From NCBI GenBank assembly GCA_033977485.1, contig CM066998.1:51240274-51304273 (forward strand): a stretch of DNA of 64,000 nucleotides. The letters run 5' to 3'. The translations under genes and the position numbers were made by a program. How positions within the stretch are numbered: the first letter of the stretch is position 1; each line of letters opens with the position of its first letter. Source of the stretch: Hydrangea macrophylla (taxonomy: Eukaryota > Streptophyta > Magnoliopsida > Cornales > Hydrangeaceae). The notes under the pieces were generated by a model. It did no database searches. It was given only the letters and a program-made list of their open reading frames with translations, and was not told the origin of the DNA. Shown here piece by piece: positions 9,669 to 22,164 of this stretch.

Positions 9669-10465
9669 CTATTGATGGTGCGGATATACATTCCGTCGAG
9701 CTTCTGAACACGGTGTGGGTGTATACGTAGACTTGTAAAATTTTGGATTTGTGGGGAGTGCGTTGGAAAATGAACTCACACCATGAACCTTTTGTTGGCC
9801 TAGGGAACGCATGGTAGATGCGTCCTGCTCGGCAAACGAATGCACCATGGGTGCATTTCGTTGAACAAATGAACTTCCAGTCAAAATTTTATTGACTTGA
9901 AGGGGGTTCGAACGAATGTTTCGTTAGCCCAGGGAATGCATATTGGATGCATTCTGCTCGGCGAACGAACGCATCGTAGGTACCTTTCGTTGAACAAACA
10001 AATTTTGGGTAGCAACGTTTTGGGCTGCCATCGCTATTATGACTACTTTCTTGGCTCCAGAGGCTACATGAAGTATGGCAGCACCAGAGGCGCCTGACAT
10101 AGCCACTGTAGTGGCAATTGTTGCTGCCTCCACAAATTCTTTAGTAGTTTTCAAAAACTTTTTGGTTAACGGGTGTGTAGACCCGATTTTCCTGGCTGGT
10201 TGTAGAAGTACTTCAGCCCCCCTTCTCAAGGTTTCGACCTTGTTTAGAGAAGATGCTTGTCCGTTTGTATGAGCCACTGCGGAGACTTGCAAGGGCATTT
10301 CACACCTTGGGCCCCGCAAGTGACAGGCACTGGAGTAAGCAAAACCTCGTTCCAAGATCTCGCCTTTTCATTTTGAGGAGAAGGCGGTCTCCTGATGATG
10401 AGAGTATACTTCGGCCTTTCTAGGATCAGCTTCGTATTCCTAATGAGAAAAAATACGAATCTCAA
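9669..10465 (-). pseudogene. 5' extension of the gag region with internal protein repeats
   Basis: Three open pieces (9669-9884, 9924-10355, 10244-10465) in changing frames. A segment of about 40 residues is repeated: SFAEQNASNMHSLG and SFAEQDASTMRSLG each follow FVQR. Between them is an Ala-rich helix (AATIATTVAMSGASGAAIL). It lies directly after the PBS in element orientation. No known domain. Confidence 0.5.
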
Positions 10466-10566
10466 AGTTAGTAAGTTCGTTTTTTGATCCTTCTAAAAGC
10501 CATCAAATTTATTTTTTTTTTTGTTTTGTTTTGTTTCTTCTTTTATCGAAAAATGGGAGGAGAGAC

Positions 10567-10586
10567 AGGTCCCACCGGGCATGCCA
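10567..10586 (-). other. Primer-binding site of the Tat element
   Basis: On the minus strand TGGCATGCCCGGTGGGACCT starts 7 bp after the LTR end (CAACA). It begins with TGG, the complement of tRNA CCA. The same type (TGGCACACCCGGTGGGA) occurs in the three-LTR composite at 37161-37177, which links the two families. The tRNA species is not identified. Confidence 0.75.
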
Positions 10587-10965
10587 GAAATTTGTTGACA
10601 CAAATTTTTGTCATCCCGCTGAGTTGTAGGATTCAAAAATCTGTGTTTAACAAATTACCACTGCTACTTGAACGATAGTGTTTATTGTTTGATTTGTGGT
10701 GTCCCTGTCTAATGGCAGATCGAAAATTATTTTTGACCTCCGATTAGCGATAAAAAGAAAACCAAATAAACAAAAAAAACAAAAACAAATAACATATGGC
10801 AAACAAGGAGGATTTTTTATTGATTGAAAGAACGGATTTTGGTTCGTTTCTACATAGCTAGAATACATTAGATTCGAATACATTCTTTTTTACCAGAGGG
10901 TTTGGAACCCTTTACCTGATGAACTCCATTGTGTTTGATACTTCGTGAGTCTTGTATTAACTTCT

Positions 10966-11012
10966 TCTTCTTCTATTCTTCTGCTTCTTCTTCTTCTTCT
11001 TCTTCTTCTTCT
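10966..11012. repeat. CTT/TTC microsatellite
   Basis: About a dozen CTT units with few interruptions, in the transcribed part of the Tat LTR. Confidence 0.85.
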
Positions 11013-11141
11013 AAAGAGGTGTTTCTCTCTCTAGCCTCTGTAGCTTTGTACGTCTATTCTCTTTGTATTTCTCTAAACTCTTAGTTTTTAACCTTTTGTT
11101 TTGTTCTGTCGATCTCTACATCCTTTGATACTTGGGGTCCT

Positions 11142-11150
11142 CTATTTATA
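11142..11150 (-). promoter_or_regulatory. TATA box of the Tat 5' LTR
   Basis: TATAAATAG on the minus strand in a setting CTCTATAAATAGAGGACC, a good plant core promoter. It is about 700 bp inside the LTR. Confidence 0.7.
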
Positions 11151-12159
11151 GAGAACTTGGACCATATATTCTCTGTGAAATTTGATTTTTTTAAAGATTT
11201 TAACTGATGTTGAAATCTTGTTTGAAATTCGAACTGTGATAGGATATCTTGACTAGAGATCACATTTTAATTATTTGCATTATCTCTATGAGATGATACC
11301 TCTCTCCCAAGAATCTTAACTAAAGTTCCAATATAAATTTGAAATTCGAATTGTGACATGATATCTTGAGCCATGGTAGTCTCGCCCATGCTTTTATGTG
11401 ATATACTCATTTGTAGCCCAATGTCCAGCAGTATCATGAGATGATACGTATTTCTTCAAGAATCTCAAGTGATATTTCAATATCTTATTTGAAATTCGAA
11501 TGTCATTGAGATGCTTTGGATGATTGATGTACCATCTCTATGTGAGATGATATGAATCTTTTCAAGTATCTCGTCAGATATTATGAATCTTGTTCGAAAC
11601 TTGAGATACGTCATCCGTAATCCCAACTCTGTTCTGAATTTTGAACATTGTATCTCACATAAAGATACGTGAGTTGTATTTGGGGTGTGATCACCACCTT
11701 TTGAGTTTTGAAACCCACTTTGTAGGTTGGCTCTTGTTGGGCCAACTAATCTTTATTGGGCCAATTTGATTGGCCAACTAGAATAACAGACCTTAATCTT
11801 TCCTTGAGTTGGCTCAAATATGGAGTTGAAATTTATGTGCCTGTGGACACGCGGCCTCCGTGAGCCCACCCCCTTCCGGTTTCTGGCGGGGTTTCGGAAT
11901 TGATTTTCCTTTTGTTTTGAAATTGATTTGAAAGAAAAGAAAAGTTCTGTTGAAAATAGATACAGAGTCGCCACTTGGTCTTTAGGGAACCAAGAAACCC
12001 AATTTGACTCACCCAAATGGATAAAGGGCACCAGCCCTTCATAACCAAAGAACTTGGCTCGAGGTTTTGGTACGAGAGAGGAAGGAGCCTTTGTCGCGGC
12101 TAAAACACCCTCAACTCGCCCTGTCTCTTGACGGGCCTCAATTAGCATCCAAATAATCA

Positions 12160-13629
12160 TCTTATACTATGTTTGGTTCGACAGTTAATACTATGATAAG
12201 TATATTACATCACATAAGAAACTTGAAATGGAAGATCTAAAGATAAGATATCATTCATAAGATCTAAGCCAAATATCACACAATGCAAAGTTAAAGATCA
12301 CACAAATAAACCTAGGAAAAATCATCTAATCACATATCAAGTAATCAAGTTTTCCTAGTCTAGAAGGGGGACATGAATTGTTCTTGAAACAAATAATCAA
12401 AGAAATCAAAACATGCTTAGCAAGCTAGAATGATGCATGTTAATTTTTGAGAAAGGAAGACCTCTCGATCCCCGGGACGGATGATAAAGGATGATGTGAT
12501 TGAGGGGAACCATGAACATGTGATCAACTTCATTCCTTGTAATCTTCTTAGATTAGGAATCACTAAAACTCCAAATCTTGTATGGATGCAATGTATGATC
12601 CTAGAATGTTCAAAGGTTGTATGTAGTGTGTTTGTGTACATGGATTTTCTAAAGTGACTTAGAAGTCTAACATACGCATGAATGCATGGGGGAAATCATC
12701 ATAGAATATGTACAAATGTAGTATGAACTACTTCCTAAGAGATGAGCTAATTTAGATTGTATGTAAGCATCAAATCAAAGAATGAAAGTTGAAATATGCT
12801 TGCTGTGAATAGTGGCAGAACAGTGAGTTCATCTTGTGAAAATCGAAAAGTGAGGTTAGAAATGTTTTCAATGCATGCTTTTTTATGGAGATCATCCTTA
12901 TTGTGTCTAGAACACAACCCAAAAAGCCAAACTACAAAAACTATCACATATTGGGAGAAATCATATAAACAAGGGAGGTTACTCTGAAACAGAATCCGTA
13001 CTGTCGACTGAAATGTTAGAAAATCTTAGAAAATGAAAACAAAACATATAGAGGCCCATTTTATACATAGAGTTTCCTAAGACATTGATGTTTAAGGGAA
13101 AAATGAGTTGGGACCACTCCTTTTGGAAACGTTTTCTGTAAAACAAGTTGAAAGTCAACCAAGCTGCTGTGACAGTAAAGATAGAATATTTGGAAGGAAT
13201 GTTTGGACAAAAATGGACCTCTTTTAAGTCTTTTCAAGTCAACCCAAAAATCATGGGTGGTCTATAATGAGTTAGGAAGACTTTCCAATTGGTCTCATGT
13301 TAATACTTTGAGTATTGAGTCCTAGATAAATCATTGAACTTAGATTACTCACTGTTTTGAAGATTTCTTGAGAAAACAAGGTTTATTTCTTGGAATCCAA
13401 ATATTGGGGGTTTTAGAGGGGTTTTGAAATAGGGGTTTTGAAAGCATATTTTCAACATCAAATGGAGATTATAACCTCTTGGAATATCAACATCAAACTC
13501 ATATTAAGAACCCCCAATATTTCTTGCACAAACATAGTTTTGTTTGAGAATATGACTTCAAGAATACATATGAATGTATTGAAGTTAAAATAACCATCCA
13601 TCAAACATGTCTTTGAGGTTAAGAGCTAC
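12160..13629. other. Solo LTR interior, no gene
   Basis: AT-rich sequence of the 11842-21574 solo LTR left of the nested element. Only short random frames are seen. The motif GAGTCGCCACTTGG near 11967 is common in plant Tat-type LTRs. Confidence 0.6.
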
Positions 13630-15795
13630 TGTCACATCCCGATTTTTGGACAACCAAATATTCAATCCAGAGCCTGTATCCGGACTAATATTCAATTACC
13701 AAAAATCACGAGAGCGACACCCTCACACATGCTAACAGATAATTTATTTGAAAATAGAATTTTATACTCGTTAAATAAGGACATGAGATCCTGTGTTAAT
13801 ATAAAAACTCTGTATTATTAAACTTATATTCCCAATCCTCCACTTCATTATAAAAGAAATAATATTCCATTACAAATATAATTCCATTACAAATATAATA
13901 CCATTTTAATTTACAAAAGGAATACAAAGTTTATTCAATAAAATTTCTTACAAAGTTAAGAAAAAAAGAAATAAAGTCTATACATCCGGTGGTCAGAGCA
14001 ACTACAACGTTCCAATGCCCAAAAGCTCCACAGCCAAGCACAACGGTCACATCATCAAAAGCAATATCCTGCACATGTCATCCAACTACGTTTCACATAG
14101 AAACGCACCCGAATGCATAACACACTTGGGTCAGTCACATGACTGGTATGAGTTAAACAAAAAATAACAAAATCTGAGGGCTCCAACCTGAACCCGTCGA
14201 CTACAACCCACATTACAACACTATTAGGCCAAGACAGGTAGTTCCACACATATTTGGACAAAAGAGTTGTTTCCAGTTATGTGGTGGCAAGTAGTTTCTT
14301 GCCCAAAATCCAAAGTTACTACGAGTCTTATACTTACCCATCTACTTATGGTGAGCCAAACCTGTAAAATATTAGTGGGCCCACCATCCTGCAAATTGAA
14401 TGATCACAAACCAAGCACACAATTCCGTATACAAACCGTCCACATGCTAACTCAAACGTCGCATTCATTATTCTATGCTTATCAGTCTTATGAAATAATC
14501 CAAATTCATTACTTATTAGCCTTAAATTTATCTTTGCATTCCCTAGCTTCACCACTTGGCCACCCTCCATGGTACAGCCCACACATATATCCCATGTGTG
14601 CCCGGACGTACTACCAACATCCACTCCGGTGCCAGTTTGGTTGGGGTATTAACCAAACCAGGTATACACAACGGACGGCTGGTCAATATGCCTAGACGTC
14701 TATACAATATAAGCCGAGCATAAGGCTTAGGTCAGCTTGATCACGAAGCCACTGGCAAAAGGGTACACTCAGCAAGTCGAGCTACCAAAAACACATATCA
14801 CACAACGGGGAGCAGTGAACACTAAGGAATTATGTTGCGATTATCACTTATCGTTTGTATTATCCCAATAATTGTGAATTTCACGTTTATCACATAGTTT
14901 CGTCTCATCATAGTCTGATCACATCTCTAACTTTTAGATACATTCCAATTTCTTACAATAAAGGGTTTTATCAATTAACTCATAACAATCTTCCCTCAAT
15001 AATTTTCAATCAAATTACAAGATCCCCAATATACTATTCAACGTATCTAATTTACTCATTTTTATCAAAATGACCACAAAATAAGGTCAGTTATTTCAGG
15101 TACAGTAATCTCAACCCAACATTCAATATTATATGAGAATTTAGGTATCTCTAAGTAATTTTCGTTAAGTCATATGAACGAATAAAAAAAAAAACAACGA
15201 ATCATATTTCTCCAATTTCGTACATTTTAATATACTAAAAACTGTTACTGAAATCTTCAATTTCTGCCCAAACGGTGCAGAATTGGGAAAAACTCTATGA
15301 GATGAAAGTTGTGCAGAATCGCGTTTCCTACAGGCCTACGTGAACAGAATTCTATAATTCTAAGCCATGGTTTTATAATATTTTTCCAAAGTTTCTGCCA
15401 CTGTTAAAACAAAAATAAAACGAATTTTCTATTATTTATTCATTATCAAAATTATTCCCCTTTATGGATTCATCAAATTAACTATCCACATGATCTATCC
15501 AAGTACACCGAGATCACAATCATAAAATCACACGAAGAAAAATAAATATTTACATCATTCAATAATAACGAATGGAGATCAACACACAATTTAACACCAA
15601 CCACAAATTAACAAGAAATAATTGGATTCCCTTGCAGACACACACACACATATATATATATATACATACGTGTATATATATACCGAAATATAAATTTTAA
15701 CTCACCTAGTTGATCAAAAATCGATAACCACGAACACCCCGCGATTCAACAAGTGACCACGAACCCGAGACCATTCTCCTTTCTTCTTCTTCTCC

Positions 15796-15848
<53 letters not shown>

Positions 15849-16385
15849 ATACACACATAACACACGTCTGTTCTCTCTTCTTCTCTCTTTTCCTCTCTTC
15901 CTTTTTTTTTTGTTAATATGGGGGCTAGGGTTTTAATATATGTATATGTATACTACACACACAACACATGTCAATAAAACACGCACAAATATATAAATCC
16001 CGTTTTTTGTCTTACGGGCTCACATAAAGGCTTTATATGGGCCCGAAAATACATTCTAAAGTGACAAATGATTAGCCCAATGGATACCCATGACCCCGGG
16101 CACTAAATTTTAATACCAGATACACTATTTGACACATTCACGGGCCTGTAAACACTATATAACAAAAATACATATCAACCCTTCACTTTTTTTTAACAAA
16201 TATAAATTAATATAATATAATACTCAAACTAAACCCGCTCACTTATGATTTAATTTATATTTCCACCAAACACTTAAAATTTTCAAACACATGTCTTACA
16301 TAGGCACACTCATATATCATTGCTAACAGAAAAAAATTTAATTAAAATAATTATTTACACACTTATAAATTTTAGGGTTGTTATA
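13630..16385 (-). repeat. 3' LTR of the non-coding element
   Basis: Starts TGTCACATCCCG and ends GGGTTGTTATA; the expected terminal CA has become TA by one transition. It contains CA, TA and CT microsatellites (about 15638-15665 and 15790-15848). It has about 110 bp near 15845-15965 that the other LTR lacks. Confidence 0.9.
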
Positions 16386-17450
16386 TTCTACCCTCCTTAA
16401 AGAAATTCCGTCCCGAAAATTGAAGCGACGGTAAATACACAAGTCATCCATAAATAAAGTTAGGCACGCAATTTCATACAACTACGTATTACGTTTGACT
16501 TTCAACCATACAAGACCAAGTACGTCGAGCGACTAATCCAAACAAGGAAACCATCATGTATATACCTTATTCTTGTATAGTCAATCGTCAAACGTTAATA
16601 GATATTCCAAAACACAGAGATTGATGCAAACCATGTGAATACGAACTATGCATGCAACATGCTTATAGTTAATCAAAGATTTAACTATATACCCATGTTG
16701 ACCTCTTACCTTGTCCCGTACCACTTCTCATCGGGATACCCAATACTTACCACTGAAACCGATAGCTTCAAATCTTTCATAAGCTTGCACTAAGATTAAG
16801 AATACCCGTCTAGATCCATAAGATGTTGTAGACATAAGAATACGGCCGGCTCAATATATGCTCTCAAAAAAGTATAGAATTTCCACACGGAGATATACGA
16901 GTGAGATGCAGTAGTAGTATACCAATCGATAATAACAACTTCATAATAAGAAATCCAGAGTGCCGATAATAATATTGTCCACTAAAAATGGCCAGCTAAG
17001 AATAATATAAAGAATAGAAGTCTTGCAAATAATAATAGAAATCCCGATCGTCCGATAGAATAATAATTTAACTGGATGATAACTAGATAACTGTCCGATA
17101 ATAATAGCTTGAAGAAGATAATTCGATATCACGCCAGAATTTCACTGCTTGTTCAAAACTCTAACTCCCCGCTACTTCTCCAACATGTCACAAAATATGC
17201 ATGCACTATTATGCGACTCATAATATAGTAAATGATTTCAACAAATTAACATGTAATGATAGGCTCGGAAAGTTATGCAATTAATCAATTGAAAATAATT
17301 AAATAACATGTAGGCAACACATGGATAATACATAAGTACACATAACCCGAAACCCAAATAAATCGCGACCAATAGCTCTGACCAACCTCTAGTCCATAAT
17401 TCGAGTATCACCTAGACTCACTTTGCTAACCTAATGCTCTGATACCAAAC
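16386..17450 (-). other. Internal region of the non-coding element
   Basis: 1065 bp with no long frame. On the minus strand TTTAAGGAGGGTAGAA at the left end is a polypurine tract candidate. The PBS is at the right end. Confidence 0.8.
17436..17447 (-). other. Initiator-Met tRNA primer-binding site
   Basis: TGGTATCAGAGC on the minus strand, 3 bp from the LTR end, matches the 3' end of plant initiator-Met tRNA. Confidence 0.88.
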
Positions 17451-19596
17451 TGTCACACCCCGATTTTTGGACAACCAAATATTCAATCCAGATCCTGTAT
17501 CCGGACTAATATTCAATTACCAAAAATCACGAGAGCGACACCCTCACACATGCTAACAAATAATTTATTTGAAAATAGAATTTAATACTCATTAAATAAG
17601 GACATGAGCTCCTGTGTTAATATAAAAACTCTGTATTATTAAACTTATATTCCCAATCCTCCATTTCATTATAAAAGAAATAATATTCCATTACAAATAT
17701 AATACCATTTTAATTTACAAAAGGAATACAAAGTTTATTCAATAAAATTTCTTACAAAGTTAAGAAAAAAAGAAATAAAGTCTATACATCCGGTGGTCAG
17801 AGCAACTACAATGTTCCAATGCCCAAAAGCTCCACAGCCAAGCACAACGGTCACATCATCAAAAGCAATATCCTGCACATGTCATCCAACTACGTTTCAC
17901 ACAGAAACGCACCCGAATGCATAACACACTCGGGTCAGTCACATGACTGGTATGAGTAAAAAAAAAATAACAAAATATGAGGGCTCCAACATGAACCCGT
18001 CGACTACAACCCACATTACAACACTATTGAGCCAAGACAGGTAGTTCCACACACATATTTGGACAAAAGAGTAGTTTCCAGTTATGTGGTGGCAAGTAGT
18101 TTCTTGCCCAAAATCCAAAGTTACTACGAGTCTTATACTTAACCATCTACTTATGGTGAGCCAAACCTGTAAAATATTAGTGGGCCCACCATCCTGCAAA
18201 TTGAATGATCACAAACCAAGAAAACAATTCCGTATACAAACCGTCCACATGCTAACTCAAACGTCGCATTCATTATTCTACGCTTATTAGTCTTATGAAA
18301 TAATCCAAATTCATTACTTATTAGCCTTAAATTTATCTTTGCATTCCCTAGCTTCACCACTTGGCCACCTTCCATGGTACAGCCCACACATATATCCCAT
18401 GTGTGCCCGGACATACTACCAACACCCACTCCGGTGTCAGTTTGGTTGGGGTATCAACCAAACCAGGTATACACAACGGATGGCTGGTCAATATGCCTAG
18501 ACGTCTATATAATATAAGTCGAGCATAAGGCTTAGGCCAGCTTGATCACGAAGCCACTGGCAAAAGGGTACACTCAGCAAGTCGAGCTACCAAAAACACA
18601 TATCACACAACGGGGAGCAGTGAACACTAAGGAATTATATTGCGATTATCACTTATCGTTCGTATTATCCCAATAATTGTGAATTTCACGTTTATCACAT
18701 AGTTCTGTCTCATCATAGTCTGATCACATCTCTAACTTTTAGATACATTCCAATTTCTTACAATAAATATCAATTAACCCATAACAATCTTCCCTCAATA
18801 ATTTTCAATCAAATTATAAGATCCCCAATGTACTATTCAACGTATCTAATTTACTCATTTTTATCAGAATGACCACAAAATAAGGTCAGTTATTTCAGGT
18901 ACAATAATCTCAACCCAACATTCAATATTATATGAGAATTCATGTATCTCTAAGTAATTTTTGTTAAGTCATACGAACGAATAAAAAAAAAACACAACGA
19001 ATCATATTTCTCCAATTTCGTACATTTTAATATACTAAAAACTGTTACTGAAATCTTCAATTTCTGCCCAAACGGTGCAGAATTGGGAAAAACTCTATTA
19101 GATGAACGTTGTGCAGAATCGCATTTCCTACAGGCCATGGCGAACAGAATTCCATAATTCTAAGCCATGATTTTATAACATTTTTCCAAAGTTTCTGCCA
19201 CTGTTAAAACAAAAATAAAACGAATTTTCTATTATTTATTCATTATCAAAATTATTCCCCTTTATGTATTCATCAAATTAACTATCCACATGATCTATCC
19301 AAGTACACCGAGATCACAATCATAAAATCACACGAAGAAAAATAAATATTTATATCATTCAATACTAACGAATGGGGATCAACACACAATTTAACACCAA
19401 CCACAAAATTAACAAGAAATAATTGGATTCTCTTGCACACACACATATATATACATACGTGTATATATATACCCAAATATAAATTTTAACTCACCTAGCT
19501 GATCAAAAATCGATAACCACGAACACCCCGCGATTCAACAAGTGACCACGAACCCGAGACCATTCTCCTTTCTTCTTCTTCTTCTTCTTCTTCTCC

Positions 19597-19648
<52 letters not shown>

Positions 19649-20080
19649 TACACACACAACACATGTCAATAAAACACGCACAAATGTATAAATCCTATTT
19701 TTTATCTTACGGGCTCACATAAAGGCTTTATATGGGCCCAAAAATACATTCTAAAGTGACAAATGATTAGCCCAATGGATACCCAGGACCCCGGGCACTA
19801 AATTTTAATACCAGATACACTATTTGACACATTCGCGGGTCTGTAAACACTATATAACAAAAATACATATCAACCCTTCACTTTTTTTTAACAAATATAA
19901 ATTAATATAATATAACACTCAAACTAAACCCGCTCACTTATGATTTAATTTATATGGCCACCAAACACTTAAAATTTTCAAACACATGTCTTACATAGGC
20001 ACACTCATATATCATTGCTAACAGAAAAAAAATTAATTAAAATAATTACTTACACACTTATAAATTTTAGGGTTGTTACA
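17451..20080 (-). repeat. 5' LTR of the non-coding element
   Basis: Starts TGTCACACCCCG and ends GGGTTGTTACA. It is colinear with 13630-16385 apart from small gaps and one deletion in the microsatellite part. Confidence 0.92.
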
Positions 20081-20517
20081 GCTACTATCCATAAGGATTC
20101 ACCCTCCTCAAACAACATGTTATCTAGATAATTATAAACATGTAAATAATCATAGAAAATCAAAAGAAATGAGGTGAGAAGAGATGAACATAATATGTAA
20201 ACAATCAAATAAGCAATCAATAGATGATGATCATTGAGATATTGGACTTGTAACTTGGTGCTTCACTCATATACATTGACATTTGGACATGGAAGTAGCT
20301 TCCTAACTCAAGATTGCTCAAAAATGGTGGTTGGGGAGGGTTTGGATGTGAAGTATATAGAAGGATAATGGAAGAACTTGAGTTTAGAACTCACTTTCTA
20401 TAGAAAATCAGTGGAGGAAGCTCCATTTCTCACTTCTAACTCTAAGCATATCTCTCATTCTCCCTATAACTTTTCAAGCTTTACACTTGGCCCCCCCAAA
20501 ATGAGAAGTCAAGGGGG

Positions 20518-20529
20518 GTTTATATAGGC
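20518..20529 (-). promoter_or_regulatory. TATA box of the solo LTR
   Basis: CCTATATAAACC on the minus strand, close to the plant TATA consensus. Confidence 0.65.
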
Positions 20530-20671
20530 AAATTTGGGGTAGTTTTGGGGTTTAAGAAGTGTTCCCATTGGTCCCAAACATCTGTGAATATAGAACTACA
20601 TCGTTTTGGTTTCTAATTAATCAATTTGAACCCCCAAAAGAAATTACAAAAATAGACCATTTTGGGGGAGA

Positions 20672-20730
20672 GTGCCGCGGTGGCACTGGGCCTGTGCCGT
20701 AGTGGCAGTGGGCTAGTGCCACAGCGGCAC
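20672..20730. promoter_or_regulatory. Three 15-bp palindromes at exact 22-bp steps
   Basis: GTGCCGCGGTGGCAC at 20672, GTGCCGTAGTGGCAG at 20694 and GTGCCACAGCGGCAC at 20716. The starts are 22 bp apart. The array lies about 145 bp upstream of the TATA box in LTR orientation. Confidence 0.85.
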
Positions 20731-21583
20731 TGCTCCTCATTCGTCCAGATAATTCTTTTTAGGCCCCCGGAGGTTCCGGTATTCGCAAAAAGGCCTTATT
20801 TCGTCCAAAATTCACAGAAAATACATACGAACTCCAAACCGAGCTTGTGATATACCGTCGGAAAGGTAATGGAGTCTATTTTCCGTAAAAAATAGTTTAG
20901 AGATAGGTCACTTTGAAAAGTTTTGCGGTATTCGCGATAAAAGCAGATTTGATCATCTTTTTCACCTTCGAAAATTCATAATAAATCCGTTTAAATCCAG
21001 AAATTATGTGCGATATACCGTTGGAAAGCTATTGACCTCTAGTATCCATGAAATATGTTTGAAAAATGATACGGTGCTCCGGTTTCAAAGTCAACTTTTT
21101 GTCAAACCGATTAGATCAGGGACCTCCAAGAAGTTCTGGGAACCTCTAGGAGATCCCCGGGGCTGACGTTCTTGTATGTTTTTCTTTTGAAACTTGTTTT
21201 AGTACTTCTAGAATGATCTCGGAACTTTTTGGAGAATTTGGACGACTTTGGTCAAACCTGGTCAAACTGGTCAACGGAGACTTTCTGGGAATTTTCGGGA
21301 CTCCCGGGGGTCTCTGGGAGCTGACGATTTTATTTGATTTTGCTTAAAAACTTATTTTACCACTTTTCTTACGACGTAGTATGTTTTCAGAGCTTTCGGT
21401 CCAAATCTGGGAGTGTTTGGGCTTTCAGGGGCATTTCGGTCATTTGTACCACTTTCTGAGCATTTTGAGATATAGAACTAACTTCCGGGAGTCCTTTTGA
21501 GTCTTTTCGATCATTGTGAACCACCAAGCTATGGGTCTCCTAAATCTGATAGCTGACAAAATAGGGTGTCTACAGTGCCAACA

Positions 21584-22070
21584 GTTACATTGTCCTTTTT
21601 TTTTAAAATTAAATTAAGTTAATATTATAGTTCGAAAATCTTTAGTTTTTAATGTGATTTAAGAATGGAGGACAACACAATGGAACCATTTTTCATTTTT
21701 TGATTTCCTTTCTTTTCATTTCCCTTCCCAAAATTCAAGAACAAAACAAAGCCTAAAGAAAAATACTATGGTTCTCAAATTTAAATTCCAATTTATTTCT
21801 CAAATCAATCGATAATTGTACCACCTAAAGCAATTCTAATGAAAGCTAAATGGTTCCCAGTTCCCACTGTACCACTGTAATTAAATATGGTACAACTATT
21901 ATCAAAGCATTTAAAAATCAAATTTGGTTTAATTTTTCTAACCCATAGCATTTTGAAGCCAAAGATGACCATTGGTTATGGTTTTTCAATTCCCCTACTT
22001 TATCAGTTTCAGCTGGTTACACATCAATGTCATCTGAATTATATTGTGTCTGTCTATTTACTGTCCATAA
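21584..22070. other. Flanking sequence, nothing recognised
   Basis: AT-rich DNA that was the target of both the Tat element (ending at 21583) and the next solo LTR (starting at 22071). No frame or repeat is seen. Confidence 0.6.
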
Positions 22071-22164
22071 TGTAGTACCCGTAAAATCTATAGTACTTTA
22101 TTTATGTAATTTTCTAATCCGACCCTTTGTATTAATATTACTTGATTTAAATGTTTGGTGGTTA

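Larger units (their letters stand above)
1..11841 (-). mobile_element. Tat-lineage Ty3/gypsy retrotransposon, degenerate, runs off the left edge
   Basis: The element reads right to left: 5' LTR (10594-11841 plus AACA at 21580-21583), PBS, gag region, protease, reverse transcriptase, RNase H, a second RNase H, integrase, 3' non-coding repeats, and an ORF on the opposite strand. The order PR-RT-RH-INT identifies Ty3/gypsy. The second, archaeal-like RNase H between RH and INT is known from the Tat/Ogre lineage. Many stops and frameshifts interrupt the polyprotein, so the copy is inactive. The 3' LTR would lie left of base 1. The base after the 5' LTR (GTTAC, 21584-21588) should recur there as TSD. 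Lineage is seen from domain order; the exact family is unknown. Confidence 0.85.
10594..11841 (-). mobile_element. 5' LTR of the Tat element (last 4 bp displaced to 21580-21583)
   Basis: In plus orientation it starts TGTTGACAC and would end GTGCCAACA, inverted termini of nine bases with one mismatch. The solo LTR at 11842-21574 landed 4 bp from the outer end, so AACA now lies at 21580-21583. The total length is 1252 bp. It contains a TATA box and a CTT microsatellite (about 10966-11012). Confidence 0.82.
13630..20080 (-). mobile_element. Non-coding LTR element with very long LTRs, TSD GCTAC
   Basis: GCTAC flanks the element at 13625-13629 and 20081-20085. Two nearly identical LTRs (2756 and 2630 bp) enclose a 1065-bp internal part. 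It has an initiator-Met PBS next to the right LTR and a purine-rich tract next to the left LTR on the minus strand. No gag or pol can be read anywhere, so it depends on enzymes of another element. The LTR ends (TGTAACAACCC...GTGTGACA on minus) resemble chromovirus LTRs. LTR similarity suggests a fairly recent insertion, the youngest of the left nest. Confidence 0.92.
11842..21574 (-). mobile_element. Solo LTR (about 3.3 kb net) split by a nested element, TSD GTGCC
   Basis: Termini are TGTGGACAC at 11842 and GTGTCTACA ending at 21574. GTGCC flanks it at 11837-11841 and 21575-21579. Removing the nested element and its TSD (13630-20085) leaves about 3277 bp without gag or pol. A CCTATATAAAC TATA box (20518-20529) on the minus strand sets the orientation. 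A remnant of an intact element is excluded because no second LTR or coding part is present. It is probably Tat-like, but that is inference from the TGTAGACACC start. Confidence 0.85.
20086..21574 (-). other. Promoter half of the 11842-21574 solo LTR
   Basis: Right remainder of the solo LTR. It contains the TATA box (20518-20529), three GTGCC palindromes just upstream of it, and two related blocks GATATACCGTYGGAAAG near 20849 and 21013. Confidence 0.7.

Noticed and set aside
9232..9707. Plus-strand ORFs opposite the gag N-terminal region
   Set aside because: The minus strand carries the polyprotein; these are reverse-frame shadows with no domain.
14346..18429. A 92-residue ORF present twice (14346-14624 and 18151-18429, minus)
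   Set aside because: Its conservation only reflects the two LTRs of one element. The composition is not protein-like and no homology is recognised.
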